NCBI GenBank assembly: GCA_039980135.1
Contig: JBDXCV010000006.1
Span: 62,001-126,000, forward strand
DNA: 64,000 nt
Origin: Alphaproteobacteria bacterium
GTDB taxonomy: Bacteria > Pseudomonadota > Alphaproteobacteria > UBA6615
Reading direction: 5' to 3'
Both the position numbers and the translations under genes were made by a program. This document shows, one piece after another, positions 8,963 through 18,434 of the stretch (positions are counted from its first letter, which is position 1; each line of letters opens with the position of its first letter). Below the pieces are notes generated by a model. The model was not told the origin of the DNA. It made no database searches and worked only from the letters and a program-made list of their open reading frames with translations.

Positions 8963-9496
8963 GTGCCGTTAACAATTTGGGTGCTCAATGCGAACCCTGT
9001 TGCTGATGGGTGGGGAAAGACGCTGAACTGTTCGACCAAATTTCGAGGACTTCTCGCCGGGGCATGCTGTGCCGCGGCGATAACGGTTCTGGCGCCGGCG
9101 CATTCCGCCCGGGCGCTTGAGATCAGCAATCCCGACGAGCGAATGGCCGTGCGCGCGCGGGTGGTCCAGAGCGAAATGATGGTCGCGGCGTTGTCCTGCG
9201 GCCTCCGCAACCAGTACAACGCCGTCGTGGCCGAGTTCGAGACCGAACTCGTGTCCCACGGTCGTGTTCTGCGGTCGATGTTTACCCGGACCCATGGTGC
9301 AGGTGGCCAACTGGCCCTCGACCGGTTCGTGACGAAACTTGCGAACGACGCATCCAGTCGCAGCAATCGGGCGCGTCACGCCTATTGCGCAAGCGCCAAA
9401 CGCAGCTTCGCCGAGGTACTCTCACGGCGCGTGCGCTTGGTGGATTCGGGCGTTCGTATCGTCCAGGAAGCCGCGAACGGACTGACTGCGCGCTAG
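8963..9496 (+). CDS. Hypothetical exported alpha-helical protein
   Basis: A 177-residue unrecognised protein. After a hydrophobic signal-like segment (GLLAGACCAAAITVLAPA, ending ARALE) the mature part is alpha-helical, with two cysteines (AALSCGLR and AYCASAKR) that could pair. The only in-frame starts are GTG at 8963 and GTG at 8981, and neither has a clear ribosome binding site. It runs convergently into the OmpA-type gene. The coding call rests on the signal peptide, codon pattern and lack of a competing frame. No function is assigned. Confidence 0.55.
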   Translation: MPLTIWVLNANPVADGWGKTLNCSTKFRGLLAGACCAAAITVLAPAHSARALEISNPDERMAVRARVVQSEMMVAALSCGLRNQYNAVVAEFETELVSHGRVLRSMFTRTHGAGGQLALDRFVTKLANDASSRSNRARHAYCASAKRSFAEVLSRRVRLVDSGVRIVQEAANGLTAR

Positions 9497-9587
9497 CTTT
9501 TTACCGTCGGTACGCGCCTGGCATCACCCCGACAATCCCTTTCGGAAAAGTATTTCCCGGAACAAAGAGGTTCAGGACAGCCTCGTC

Positions 9588-10670
9588 CTAATTCAGGATA
9601 ATGCTGACCCGCCGGTTTTGCGGTTCGCGGACACCGTCGGGTGTTGCGACCAGCGGATCGGTCTCACCCTTCGCCAGAGTGGCAATCTCGCCTCCCGCGA
9701 TACCCAGGCGGACGAGCTCGCCGCGCACGGCGTCGGCGCGGCGCTGGGACAGGCCCACATTGTAGGATGCGGGTCCCGAGCGGTCGGCATGCCCGGTTGC
9801 GACAACGCGCACGCCGTCGAGCGTCTTGGCCGCGTCCGAGGCCTGGCGGAGAATGGCCAGAGCCTGTGGCGTCAAGGCACTGCTGTCCCAGTCGAAGAAG
9901 ACCAGGAAGTTGCGCGTGACCGGCGGCGGTGTCGGCGCCGGGGCCGGCGCGGGCGGCGCCGGCTGTGCCTGTGCGACCGGTGCGGGCTTCGGTGCCGGCT
10001 TGCGCGGCGGGTTCAGCGCGAAACGCAGCCCGACGAAAATGGCATGGTCGTTATAGTCGGCTTCGACCCCGACCCCGGATGCGGTCGTGTAGTCCAGGTC
10101 CTGCACCGACAGGAAACGGTAATCCACGGTCAGCTTGAGCCGCTCGTTCAGCGGGTAGGCGACGCCCGCGGCCGCCTGCAGGGCGTAACCGTAGTCATCA
10201 TCGTCGATCGACGTGGTCGAAACCGGGCTGAAACCATCCGCCGAGACCCGCGCCAGGCCCAGACCGGCACCCACATAGGGCTCGAAAACGCTGTCGATGT
10301 TGATGTCGTAGAAGACGTTCGCGATCAGGCTCAGCGCGTCGCTGTCACCACTGCTCGCGGTGCCGGAGATACTGTCGACATCGCCATCGCGGTACCCTGC
10401 TTCCACCTCGGCGCGCCAGTTGCTGCTATAGTCGAAGCCGATGCCGACCAGCGCGGCGGGACCCCAATCGAATTCCGCCTCGGCAGCGATCCCGGCGCCG
10501 TCGATATCGGAGTCATTCGCCTTGTTGAGACCGACAAGGCCGGAGATGTACCAGCCGCGATCGGCGCCGCGCATCTCCATCTTGTCGGCCTGTGCCTGGA
10601 CAGCCTGGCCGGCCAGCAAGAACAGGCTCGCGGCGGCGGTTGCTGAGACAATGGCGTTGCGGATTTTCAT
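9588..10670 (-). CDS. OmpA-family outer-membrane protein (beta-barrel plus peptidoglycan-binding domain)
   Basis: A 360-residue porin-like protein. It has a signal peptide (SATAAASLFLLAGQAVQA), then an eight-stranded OmpA-type barrel (about residues 38-222, from RGWYISGLVGLNKAN to AIFVGLRFAL). A Pro/Ala linker follows (about 223-255). The C-terminal OmpA/MotB peptidoglycan-binding domain is marked by FFDWDSSALTPQA, VVATGHADRSG and LSQRRADAVRGEL. It tethers the outer membrane to the cell wall. A GGAG ribosome binding site lies seven bases before the ATG. It is transcribed away from hisZ. Confidence 0.92.
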   Translation of the reverse strand: MKIRNAIVSATAAASLFLLAGQAVQAQADKMEMRGADRGWYISGLVGLNKANDSDIDGAGIAAEAEFDWGPAALVGIGFDYSSNWRAEVEAGYRDGDVDSISGTASSGDSDALSLIANVFYDINIDSVFEPYVGAGLGLARVSADGFSPVSTTSIDDDDYGYALQAAAGVAYPLNERLKLTVDYRFLSVQDLDYTTASGVGVEADYNDHAIFVGLRFALNPPRKPAPKPAPVAQAQPAPPAPAPAPTPPPVTRNFLVFFDWDSSALTPQALAILRQASDAAKTLDGVRVVATGHADRSGPASYNVGLSQRRADAVRGELVRLGIAGGEIATLAKGETDPLVATPDGVREPQNRRVSIILN

Positions 10671-10841
10671 CGCGCACTCCGTTGGTCGGTTTTGGTTCGT
10701 GACACCAGTATGTCAAATGTCCTTATCGACCCTAAAGGGGGCGAGAGCAAGGCCGATATGCCCCGCGTTCGCGCATATCCGACTCTCTGTGCCGGGCGTA
10801 CCATTGCCGACACATGCCAAACCGTTTAAACCCCGCGCGTC

Positions 10842-12026
10842 ATGACTGATTCAGGTGAAAACAGGGCACTGCTGCCGGCGGGCCTCCACGATCTCCTGCC
10901 GCCGCGCGCGGCGCAGGAATCCGCGACCATTTCCGGGATCATGGACACCTTCCGCGCCTGCGGCTACGAGCAGGTCAAACCGCCGCTCGTGGAGTTCGAA
11001 TCCACGCTCGTGGGCAACGGCACGAATGGTGGCGGCAGCCTCGCGGGTCAGATGTTCCGGATGATGGACCCGGTCAGCCAGCACATGATGGCCGTGCGGG
11101 CCGATATCACGTTGCAGGTCGCCCGGATTGCCGAAGCGCGGTTGCACGATGAACCGCGGCCGTTGCGCCTGTCCTATGCGGGACAAATCCTGCGGGTGCG
11201 CGGCAACCAGCTGCGGCCCGAGCGCCAGTTTGCCCAGGTCGGTCTCGAGCTGGTCGGCGCCGCGGACATCAGCGCGGATGTCGAGGTGATCTCACTGGCG
11301 GCGGACGCGCTTGTGGCCGCCGGTGTGCCGCGGCCCACGGTCGATCTCAATTCGCCGGCCCTGGTGGCGAATATTCTCGCGCAGATCGATCTCGACGAGG
11401 CGACGACCGCCGATCTTCGCGCCGCGCTCGACCGCAAGGACGAAGACGCGACCGGCGATATTCTGCGCGGCAACGGGATCGCATTCTCGGATGCCGCAAA
11501 GGCCCTGTGTGCGTTGATCGAAACCGTGGGCCCCGCCGATGACGTGATCGGCGAGTTGCAGGCTTTGTCGCTGCCGGATGGCGCGCAGGCCGAAGTCGAA
11601 CGCCTGGCGGCCGTTGTCGCCGGACTTCATGCCGCAGTGCCCGATCTGCCGCTGACCCTTGATCCGGTCGAGTATCGGGGCTTCGAATATCACACGGGCG
11701 TAAGTTTCACCCTGTTTGCCGAGGGCGTGCGGGGAGAGCTGGGCCGCGGGGGACGCTATATCACCGGCGCGGGCGAGGCGGCGACGGGGGTGTCGCTGTA
11801 TATGGACTCGATCCTTCGCGCCTTGCCCGCTCCGGCACCTGTCGACCGGCTCTATCTGCCCCACGGCACGCCGTTTCAGGCGGGTGCGGAATTTCGTGAC
11901 GCGGGATGGATCACGGTCGCGGGGATGGCGCCGGAAGGCGATGCGGCGGCGGAGGCGAACCGATTGGGATGTAGCCATCTACTGGTTGATGGCACGCCGG
12001 CGAGAGCCGACGGCAGTGATATTTAG
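10842..12026 (+). CDS. hisZ: ATP phosphoribosyltransferase regulatory subunit
   Basis: A 394-residue paralogue of histidyl-tRNA synthetase that lacks aminoacylation activity and activates short-form HisG in the first step of histidine biosynthesis. Class II synthetase-like motifs are visible: LLPAGLHDLLPPRA at the start, MFRMMDP and AVRADITLQVARIA, then LRLSYAGQILRVR and the C-terminal VEYRGFEYHTGVSFTLFA. It precedes purA with a 12-base gap, an arrangement common in alphaproteobacteria. hisG is not in the window. No strong ribosome binding site is visible before the ATG. Confidence 0.92.
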   Translation: MTDSGENRALLPAGLHDLLPPRAAQESATISGIMDTFRACGYEQVKPPLVEFESTLVGNGTNGGGSLAGQMFRMMDPVSQHMMAVRADITLQVARIAEARLHDEPRPLRLSYAGQILRVRGNQLRPERQFAQVGLELVGAADISADVEVISLAADALVAAGVPRPTVDLNSPALVANILAQIDLDEATTADLRAALDRKDEDATGDILRGNGIAFSDAAKALCALIETVGPADDVIGELQALSLPDGAQAEVERLAAVVAGLHAAVPDLPLTLDPVEYRGFEYHTGVSFTLFAEGVRGELGRGGRYITGAGEAATGVSLYMDSILRALPAPAPVDRLYLPHGTPFQAGAEFRDAGWITVAGMAPEGDAAAEANRLGCSHLLVDGTPARADGSDI

Positions 12027-12038
12027 CGGGCAGGATTG

Positions 12039-13331
12039 ATGGCGAATGTAGCGGTGGTGGGCTCCCAGTGGGGCGATGAAGGCAAGGGCAAGATCGTCGA
12101 CTGGCTCTCGGAACGCGCCGATGTCGTGGTCCGGTTCCAGGGCGGGCACAATGCCGGGCATACGCTGGTTATTGGCGACAAGGTCTACAAGCTCAGCCTT
12201 CTGCCGTCGGGCGTCGTGCGTCCGGGCAAGATCGGCATCATCGGGAACGGCGTCGTCGTCGATCCCTGGGCGCTGCTCGGCGAGATCGACAAAATCGTTG
12301 AAATGGGGGTCGAGGTTTCCCCGGAGACCCTCAAGGTCGCGGACAATGCGAGCCTGATCCTGCCATTGCACCCCTATCTCGACCAGGCGATCGAGATCGC
12401 GCGCGGCGCGGACAAGATCGGCACGACCGGGCGCGGTATTGGCCCGGCCTATGAAGACAAGGTCGGACGGCGCGCCATTCGCGTCTGTGATCTGGCGGAT
12501 CGGGAAACGCTCGATGTGCGGATCGACCATCTGCTGTTCCATCATAATGCGCTGCTGCGCGGGCTGGGCGCAGACGAGGTCGACAAGGCGGAGTTGATGG
12601 CCCGCATCGACGAGATTACCGACCGGTTGCTGCCTTATGCCGCGCCGGTCTGGGACTTTCTCGACGATGCGCGCAAGGCCGGGAAGCGCATTCTTTTCGA
12701 AGGCGCCCAGGGCGCCATGCTCGATGTCGATCACGGCACCTATCCGTTCGTGACCTCGTCCAACACGGTGGCCGGGCAGGCCGCGGCGGGATCGGGGGTT
12801 GCGCCGAACATGATCGGATATGTGCTCGGCATCACCAAGGCCTATACGACGCGCGTGGGCAGCGGCCCGTTCCCGACCGAACAGCAGAATGAGGTCGGCG
12901 AGCTTCTGGGCGAACGGGGCCATGAGTTTGGCACCGTGACCGGCCGCCGCCGCCGCTGTGGCTGGTTCGATGCGGTGATGGTGCGCCAGGCGGTGCGGGT
13001 CGGCGGGATCAGCGGCATCGCGCTGACAAAGCTCGACGTTCTGGATGGTATCGAGGAACTCAAGGTGTGCGTCGGCTACACGATTGACGGAGTCGAAGTG
13101 CCCCGTTTCCCGGCCGGAATTCGTGCGCAGGCCAACGTGACGCCGGTCTATGAAACGATGGAAGGGTGGCAGACCAGCACCCGCGGCGCGCGGAGCTGGG
13201 CCGATTTGCCGGCAACGGCAATCAAGTATGTCCGCCGGATCGAGGAGTTGATCGATGCGCCGGTCGCGCTGTTGTCCACCAGCCCGGAGCGGCTCGACAC
13301 GATCCTGGTGCGAGACCCGTTTGCCGACTGA
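12039..13331 (+). CDS. purA: Adenylosuccinate synthetase
   Basis: This 430-residue GTP-dependent enzyme joins IMP and aspartate to adenylosuccinate in AMP synthesis. Diagnostic motifs are the P-loop [61 protein letters not shown] and [10 protein letters not shown]. The ATG at 12039 has a GCAGGA ribosome binding site four bases upstream; a TTG three bases earlier is less likely. Its close spacing to hisZ suggests co-transcription of the histidine and purine genes. Confidence 0.97.
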   Translation: MANVAVVGSQWGDEGKGKIVDWLSERADVVVRFQGGHNAGHTLVIGDKVYKLSLLPSGVVRPGKIGIIGNGVVVDPWALLGEIDKIVEMGVEVSPETLKVADNASLILPLHPYLDQAIEIARGADKIGTTGRGIGPAYEDKVGRRAIRVCDLADRETLDVRIDHLLFHHNALLRGLGADEVDKAELMARIDEITDRLLPYAAPVWDFLDDARKAGKRILFEGAQGAMLDVDHGTYPFVTSSNTVAGQAAAGSGVAPNMIGYVLGITKAYTTRVGSGPFPTEQQNEVGELLGERGHEFGTVTGRRRRCGWFDAVMVRQAVRVGGISGIALTKLDVLDGIEELKVCVGYTIDGVEVPRFPAGIRAQANVTPVYETMEGWQTSTRGARSWADLPATAIKYVRRIEELIDAPVALLSTSPERLDTILVRDPFAD

Positions 13332-13423
13332 CCGGCGTTAACCTTCTTTTACCAACATCCTGCCTAAATTACCGAACTCACGGTGAGCCGCGCCGTGGGT
13401 TGAGCCATTTATGGGCGGACAGG

Positions 13424-15478
13424 ATGAGTGACGCGACACTGAGAGCCGAAGAACCGCGTGTGCCGGAAGGGGAGAGATCCCCGCCGCCGTCCATGGGTTC
13501 GAATGACGAAGTGGTGTTCGCCGGCCGGTACAAAATTCAGCCGGGCGTCCTCCTGCCGCATCTCGCAACCTCCACGGCGCGCGCATATCTGACCTATGAC
13601 GCCGAGGATCCGAACCGGGAGCTCTACGCGCTGGTGCTGGACCACAAGGTGCCGGCCCGTCTGACCGCCATCCATGCGGCAAAAGACATTCCACATGATG
13701 CGCTGATGAAACCCATCCGTTGGGGACAGGTCGATTGGTCCGGCAGTGGTCGTGAAGAGATTGTCATCATCCTGCCGCAGCCACCGGGACCGCCATTGCT
13801 GCAGAGCATGACTTCGACAACGCAATATTGGACGGTTCGTGAAATCAAACGTGATTTCCTGATGCCGATCATGGATTTGCTTGGCCGGATGCAAGATGAA
13901 CGGCTAACCCATCGAAACATCCGGCCGACAAATCTTTACAGGCGGGAAAGCGATGAATCGGTCGTGTCGGGCCAGATCTATAGCGCGCCACCGGGCTTCG
14001 AACAGCCATCCATGTTCGAGACCATCGAGCGGGCCATGTGTCCGCCGATCAGTCGTGGGATCGGTGACCTGTCGGATGAACTTTTTGCACTCGGCGTGAC
14101 GATGTTGGTGCTTGGACTGGGCTTCAACCCGGTTGCCGGGATGGATGAAGAAGAACTGCTCCGGCGTCGGATCGCGCATGGCAGTTACAATGCGCTGCTG
14201 GGCAAAAACAAGATTAACGCCGACCTGGCGCCGGCTGTTCGTTCACTGCTCCGCGATGACGAACACGAACGCTGGACGCTCCCCGACCTGTCGAACTGGG
14301 CGAACAGCGGCCGCGTCAATCCCTCACAACCGCTTCCGGAAACGCGCGCGGACAGGCCGCTGGAGTTCACCGGTCGCAGCGCCCACTCGAGGCGCGAACT
14401 GGCGTATTATCTGGCGTCCGACTGGGATGCGGCTCTAAAGTTTGCCAGTGACGACGCTATCGAGCTTTGGGTCGATCGCTCTCTCAAGAATAGCGAGCTT
14501 GCGAAGGAAATATCCGAGTGCGGCCTGATCGGTGCTTCGGGGCCACGCAACCTGACCGACGATATACGTCTGTCTCGCATCATCACGAAACTCGATCCGA
14601 CCGGCCCGATCCGTTTCCGCAGCATGGTCGTGATGCCTGACGCAATTGGCCAGGCGTCGATCCCTGCGGTGCAGAGCAAGGAAATGTCCGCCGACTATAC
14701 GGACCTGGTTCTCGGCAAGTTGATGAGTTTCTGGCACGAATGCCAGGCGCGCCCCAAGACCTGGATGCTGACCGCGTCCGAAGTCGTCGGCAAGGCGGCC
14801 ATTTTTCTGGCCGATACGGCGCCTGGATTTTCGATCGAGCGCTGCGTCTATGAACTCAATCCGGCACTGCCTTGCCTGAGCCCGCAGTTGAAGGGGCGCG
14901 TTCCGCTGCAACCTCGGGAATTGATGGAATGCATCGAACGGCATGCCGAAACCGGCGAGCTGCTGTTCGACCGCCACATCGCGGCGTTTCTCGCCGCGCG
15001 GATCACCGGGAGGATTGACCGGGAGTTGCACGATTATGGGTCGGCAACGAGCGATATCGAGAAGATCTCGGCACAGTTGCGTCTGCTGGCCTTCGTACAG
15101 AACAAGAACAGCGCCGTGGTGACCAAGGAACTCTTCAAGATATTCCTTGAGGAACTGCAGCCCGCGATTAACTGTTTTCGCAATGTGACGCTCCGCGAGG
15201 AGATAATGAAAGATTCGAAAAAGGCGGCGTCCAAGGGCAGGTTGGCCGACCTGATCAGGATCGTCGACAATTCGAAAAGGCGCCGCTGGGACGAACGCGG
15301 TGCCGCGGCGGCCGGACACCGCTATGCCGCACTCGCAGCTGAAATCAACAAGATGCAGACCGATGAAAAGCGTCTCCAGCGTCAGGCAAACCTGCTCGGC
15401 GGGCAGATCGCGGCAAACGTTTCCATTATCGTCAGTGTGCTGGTGGTCGCGGCGTTGGTCTTCTCCAGGATTGGATGA
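13424..15478 (+). CDS. Membrane-anchored protein-kinase-like protein (predicted pseudokinase)
   Basis: The protein has 684 residues. The N-terminal ~300 residues resemble a Ser/Thr kinase fold: HRNIRPTNLY aligns with the catalytic loop HRDxKPxN, and SDELFALGVTMLVL matches the helix after the activation segment. The catalytic aspartate is replaced by Asn (HRN), no glycine-rich loop is evident, and DFG is not recognisable, so it is probably inactive. The middle region is alpha-helical. A short coiled coil (EINKMQTDEKRLQRQ) precedes a C-terminal TM helix (ANVSIIVSVLVVAALVF), giving a tail-anchored topology. It lies between purA and a small membrane protein only four bases downstream. An upstream in-frame extension overlaps purA and is rejected in favour of ATG 13424. 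Confidence 0.72.
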   Translation: MSDATLRAEEPRVPEGERSPPPSMGSNDEVVFAGRYKIQPGVLLPHLATSTARAYLTYDAEDPNRELYALVLDHKVPARLTAIHAAKDIPHDALMKPIRWGQVDWSGSGREEIVIILPQPPGPPLLQSMTSTTQYWTVREIKRDFLMPIMDLLGRMQDERLTHRNIRPTNLYRRESDESVVSGQIYSAPPGFEQPSMFETIERAMCPPISRGIGDLSDELFALGVTMLVLGLGFNPVAGMDEEELLRRRIAHGSYNALLGKNKINADLAPAVRSLLRDDEHERWTLPDLSNWANSGRVNPSQPLPETRADRPLEFTGRSAHSRRELAYYLASDWDAALKFASDDAIELWVDRSLKNSELAKEISECGLIGASGPRNLTDDIRLSRIITKLDPTGPIRFRSMVVMPDAIGQASIPAVQSKEMSADYTDLVLGKLMSFWHECQARPKTWMLTASEVVGKAAIFLADTAPGFSIERCVYELNPALPCLSPQLKGRVPLQPRELMECIERHAETGELLFDRHIAAFLAARITGRIDRELHDYGSATSDIEKISAQLRLLAFVQNKNSAVVTKELFKIFLEELQPAINCFRNVTLREEIMKDSKKAASKGRLADLIRIVDNSKRRRWDERGAAAAGHRYAALAAEINKMQTDEKRLQRQANLLGGQIAANVSIIVSVLVVAALVFSRIG

Positions 15479-15482
15479 CGGC

Positions 15483-15974
15483 ATGGCCTCCACAAACAAA
15501 TCCGCGAAATCAGCTCCCGAGAAACCCGCCAAGAAGGGCGGGGGGGCCTATGTGTTTGTGCTCTTCAGTGTGATCCTCTCGGGTCTGATGATCTTTGCCG
15601 CGCCGGCCCTGCTGTTGGTTGCCGTCGGCTGTGTCCCGGCGATGGTGGCTTATATCGTGGACCGTGAGCCCGGCCGGAACGCAACACTGGCCGTCGCTGC
15701 GGCGAACGTGGCCGGGGTGGCGCCCTTCGTCGTGGAACTGCTGGTTGCCGGGCCGACGATGGCGCGGGCGATGACGATGCTGTCGGATGTGTTTGTGATC
15801 GCCATCATGTTCGGCACGGCGGGGATCGGCTGGTTGCTGGTCCTGGGAATGCCCAAGGTCGCAGTTGTCTATATCGAGGTCACGAACGAAACCAAGATCA
15901 AGATGATGCGCCGTGAACAGCAACGGCTCGTCGAGGAGTGGGGCCCCGAGGTCAAGGCGCCGGCCAAGGCCTGA
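15483..15974 (+). CDS. Small polytopic membrane protein, partner of the pseudokinase gene
   Basis: A 163-residue protein with a Lys-rich cytosolic N-terminus, about four hydrophobic helices (AYVFVLFSVILSGLMIFAA, ALLLVAVGCVPAMVAYIV, the AVAAANVAGVAPFVVELLVA region, MLSDVFVIAIMFGTAGIGW) and a charged C-terminal tail (KMMRREQQRLVEEWGPEVK). It starts four bases after the pseudokinase stop, so the two are almost certainly co-expressed and may form a membrane complex. The family is not recognised and no enzymatic motif is present. Confidence 0.7.
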   Translation: MASTNKSAKSAPEKPAKKGGGAYVFVLFSVILSGLMIFAAPALLLVAVGCVPAMVAYIVDREPGRNATLAVAAANVAGVAPFVVELLVAGPTMARAMTMLSDVFVIAIMFGTAGIGWLLVLGMPKVAVVYIEVTNETKIKMMRREQQRLVEEWGPEVKAPAKA

Positions 15975-16028
15975 CGCCGGCAGCTTCGCGCCGCAGGTTG
16001 GCGGCAACGTGGCTGCCCTATGGCCGCG

Positions 16029-16922
16029 CTATTGAGGTGCGGCGACCTGCTGTTCAATCGCCAGGTTCTTCATCGCCTTCTGCAGCTTCTCGAACGCCCG
16101 GACTTCGATCTGCCGGACGCGTTCGCGGCTGATGTCATATTCCTGTGACAAATCCTCGAGTGTCACGGGGTCCTCGCGCAACCGGCGTTCGGTAAGAATA
16201 TGGCGTTCGCGCTCGTTGAGGCCTTCCATGGCCTGATTCAGCAAACGGCGGCGATTTTCCAGCTCATCCTGTTCGACGAGCTCGGCCTCCTGGGATTCGG
16301 ATTCGTCGACGAGCCAGTCCATCCACTCGCCGTCGCCGTCGCCGTCCTTGCGCAAGGGTGCGTTGAGGGACCCGTCGGGGCCGGCGAGGCGACGGTTCAT
16401 CATCACCACGTCCTTTTCCGCGACGGACAGTTCCTTGGCGATGTACTCGACCTGCTCGGGCGGTAAATCGCCCTCGTCGAAGGCCTTGAGCTGGCCCTTC
16501 ATTCGTCGGAGATTGAAGAACAGTTTCTTCTGCGCCGCCGTGGTGCCCATTTTGACGAGGCTCCACGAATGCAGGATGTATTCCTGGATGGCGGCGCGAA
16601 TCCACCACATCGCGTAGGTCGACAGACGGAAGCCCCGATCGGGATCGAACTTCTTGACCGCCTGCATGAGGCCGACATTGCCCTCGGAAATCAGCTCGGC
16701 GACCGGCAGGCCGTAGCCGCGATAGCCCATCGCGATCTTGGCGACGAGGCGCAGATGGCTGGTCACCATCAGGTGCGCGGCCTCCACATCTTCATGCTCG
16801 ACCCAGCGTTTGGCCGCCATGAATTCCTGCTCCGGCTCGAGCATGGGGAATTTGCGGATCTCCTGCAGGTAGCGCGAGAGATTGCCGTCGGGGGTAAGCG
16901 AAGGAAGGGCCGGTGATGCCAT
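16029..16922 (-). CDS. rpoH: Heat-shock sigma factor sigma-32
   Basis: A 297-residue sigma-70-family factor of the RpoH type. Region 1.2/2.1 is LSRYLQEIRKFPMLEPEQE. Regions 2.2-2.4 contain LISEGNVGLMQAVKKFDPD and RLSTYAMWWIRAAIQEYIL. The RpoH box follows (TAAQKKLFFNLRRMK), then region 4 with the HTH VTLEDLSQEYDISRERVRQI. It directs transcription of chaperone and protease genes. The ATG at 16922 (MASPALP) has a GGGAG ribosome binding site eight bases upstream; an ATG six codons earlier lies on the other side of that site and is less likely. It is co-oriented with, and downstream of, rluD. Confidence 0.96.
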   Translation of the reverse strand: MASPALPSLTPDGNLSRYLQEIRKFPMLEPEQEFMAAKRWVEHEDVEAAHLMVTSHLRLVAKIAMGYRGYGLPVAELISEGNVGLMQAVKKFDPDRGFRLSTYAMWWIRAAIQEYILHSWSLVKMGTTAAQKKLFFNLRRMKGQLKAFDEGDLPPEQVEYIAKELSVAEKDVVMMNRRLAGPDGSLNAPLRKDGDGDGEWMDWLVDESESQEAELVEQDELENRRRLLNQAMEGLNERERHILTERRLREDPVTLEDLSQEYDISRERVRQIEVRAFEKLQKAMKNLAIEQQVAAPQ

Positions 16923-17027
16923 GTTTAGAGCTCCCGCCATCCGCGGACGCGAATGGTATGTGCTGAACGTTCGATGAGGCTCAACCTGTCACACAAATAT
17001 GGTGTTTTCATGCTGGACTGCAATATC

Positions 17028-18110
17028 TTAGAGAGATTCTAATATTTCCTTAAGATTTGCCATGTCATCGGGTAGTTCTGTTTTAAAATCAACATGTTGA
17101 CCCGTTGTCGGGTGGACAAACCCCAGGATGTGCGCGTGCAGGGCCTGGCGCGTAAACGCCGCCATTGCGCGTTTTGTGTCCGGATCAAGGCCCGACACCG
17201 CGTCGCGTCGCCCCGTCGAACGGCCATACAGGGGATCGCCGATGAGCGGGTTCCCCCGGTGGCCGAGATGCACCCGGATCTGGTGGGTGCGGCCCGTGGC
17301 CAGCCGGCACTCCACCAGCGACGCGAGCCCGTCGCCATAGACCGCCAGCGTCCGGTAGCGGGTGAGGGCATGCTTGCCGCCGGTCTCGCGAACCGCCATC
17401 TTCTTGCGGTTCTTCGGATGGCGGCCGATCGCCCCCTCGATCTCGCCCGCCGCGGGCTTGGGCAGGCCCCAGACGATCGCGTGGTAGGCCCGGTCGACGC
17501 TGCGCGCCGAGAACTGTTCGACGAGATCCGCATGGGCCACGGCTGTCTTGGCGGCGACCATGACGCCGCTGGTGTCCTTGTCGAGCCTGTGGACGATGCC
17601 CGGCCGACGCACCCCGCCGATGCCCGCGAGGCTGTCTCCGCAATGGTAGATCAGCGCGTTGACCAGGGTGCCGTCCGGATTACCCGGCGCGGGGTGGACG
17701 ACCAGCCCGGCGGGCTTGTCGAGCACGATCAAATCATCGTCTTCATAGAGGATGTCCAGCGGGATATCCTGCCCCACGGGGACCGCATCGACCGGCGCGG
17801 GGATCGTGATCTCGAAGGCGTCGCCCGCGCTGACCTTCGCCGAGGGAGAGCGCGCGACATTGCCGCCCTGGCGCACCTGGCCGTCTTCGATCAAGGCCTT
17901 GAGACGCGAGCGCGACAGCTCTTCGAGGGCGTCTGCCAGCACCCGGTCGAGCCGTTCGCCCGCCTGATCGGTGCCGGCTGTGACGTGCATGACGGTCGCG
18001 TCCGCCAGGCTGTCATCGGTCACGGTCTCGTCGAACAAGCTGTCGTCTTGCGTATCGTTGTCTTTTTGCGTCACGGCCCTAGACTGCGCTTCGGAATTCG
18101 GAGGGTCCAT
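17028..18110 (-). CDS. rluD: 23S rRNA pseudouridine synthase RluD-type
   Basis: A 360-residue RluA-family pseudouridine synthase. After an acidic N-terminal extension it has an S4-like RNA-binding domain (ERLDRVLADALEELSRSRLK). The catalytic domain carries the active-site aspartate motif GIVHRLDKDTSGVMV and the family segments LDKPAGLVVHPAPGN and TGRTHQIRVHL. It isomerises uridines in 23S rRNA helix 69 in E. coli. The annotated ATG shares a base with the TTG start of the divergent gene; an internal GTG (codon 13) or ATG (codon 41) start is also possible because no ribosome binding site is clear. Confidence 0.93.
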   Translation of the reverse strand: MDPPNSEAQSRAVTQKDNDTQDDSLFDETVTDDSLADATVMHVTAGTDQAGERLDRVLADALEELSRSRLKALIEDGQVRQGGNVARSPSAKVSAGDAFEITIPAPVDAVPVGQDIPLDILYEDDDLIVLDKPAGLVVHPAPGNPDGTLVNALIYHCGDSLAGIGGVRRPGIVHRLDKDTSGVMVAAKTAVAHADLVEQFSARSVDRAYHAIVWGLPKPAAGEIEGAIGRHPKNRKKMAVRETGGKHALTRYRTLAVYGDGLASLVECRLATGRTHQIRVHLGHRGNPLIGDPLYGRSTGRRDAVSGLDPDTKRAMAAFTRQALHAHILGFVHPTTGQHVDFKTELPDDMANLKEILESL

Positions 18111-18424
18111 TGGCCATACATGTTTTACGCACGATCGTCATCGTCCTGGGTGTTCTCATTCTGGCCGTCTTCGGCGCCATCATCTGGACGGCGTTCGACG
18201 ATGACGGCGATAGCGGCGCTGTCGCCGGGGGTGAGACGGGCGGCGCGATGCCCGACCGGCTTTCGCTCGGCCTGCCGTCGCCGGTCTGCCTGATCGAGCA
18301 GGCGACCACCAATGCCGGCCGCCTGACGATCATTACCGGCGGGCCCGCGGACCTGCCCGAATGCCGCCGCGTGTTCGTGATCCAGCTGTCGAGCGGCCGG
18401 ATTCAGGCCGAAATCCGGCCTTGA
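18110..18424 (+). CDS. Small single-TM hypothetical protein (DUF6476-like)
   Basis: A 104-residue protein with one N-terminal TM helix (VLRTIVIVLGVLILAVFGAI), an acidic linker and a compact C-terminal beta-rich tail (RLTIITGGPADLPECRRVFV ending IQAEIRP). It resembles small proteins found beside rluD in Rhodospirillales (DUF6476 family, from memory). It starts at TTG with GGAGGG four bases upstream, and its first base is also the first base of the rluD start on the other strand. Threonine aldolase follows after 10 bases. Confidence 0.65.
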   Translation: MAIHVLRTIVIVLGVLILAVFGAIIWTAFDDDGDSGAVAGGETGGAMPDRLSLGLPSPVCLIEQATTNAGRLTIITGGPADLPECRRVFVIQLSSGRIQAEIRP

Positions 18425-18434
18425 GTGTGAACCG

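Noticed and set aside
8988-9026. Short 12-codon ORF (MRTLLLMGGERR) resembling a leader peptide
   Set aside because: It lies inside the N-terminal region of the hypothetical protein, without a ribosome binding site or attenuator hairpin.
16146-16170. TGTGAC and GTGTCAC half-sites within rpoH
   Set aside because: They lie in conserved region 4 coding sequence and are too far apart for a CRP-type site.
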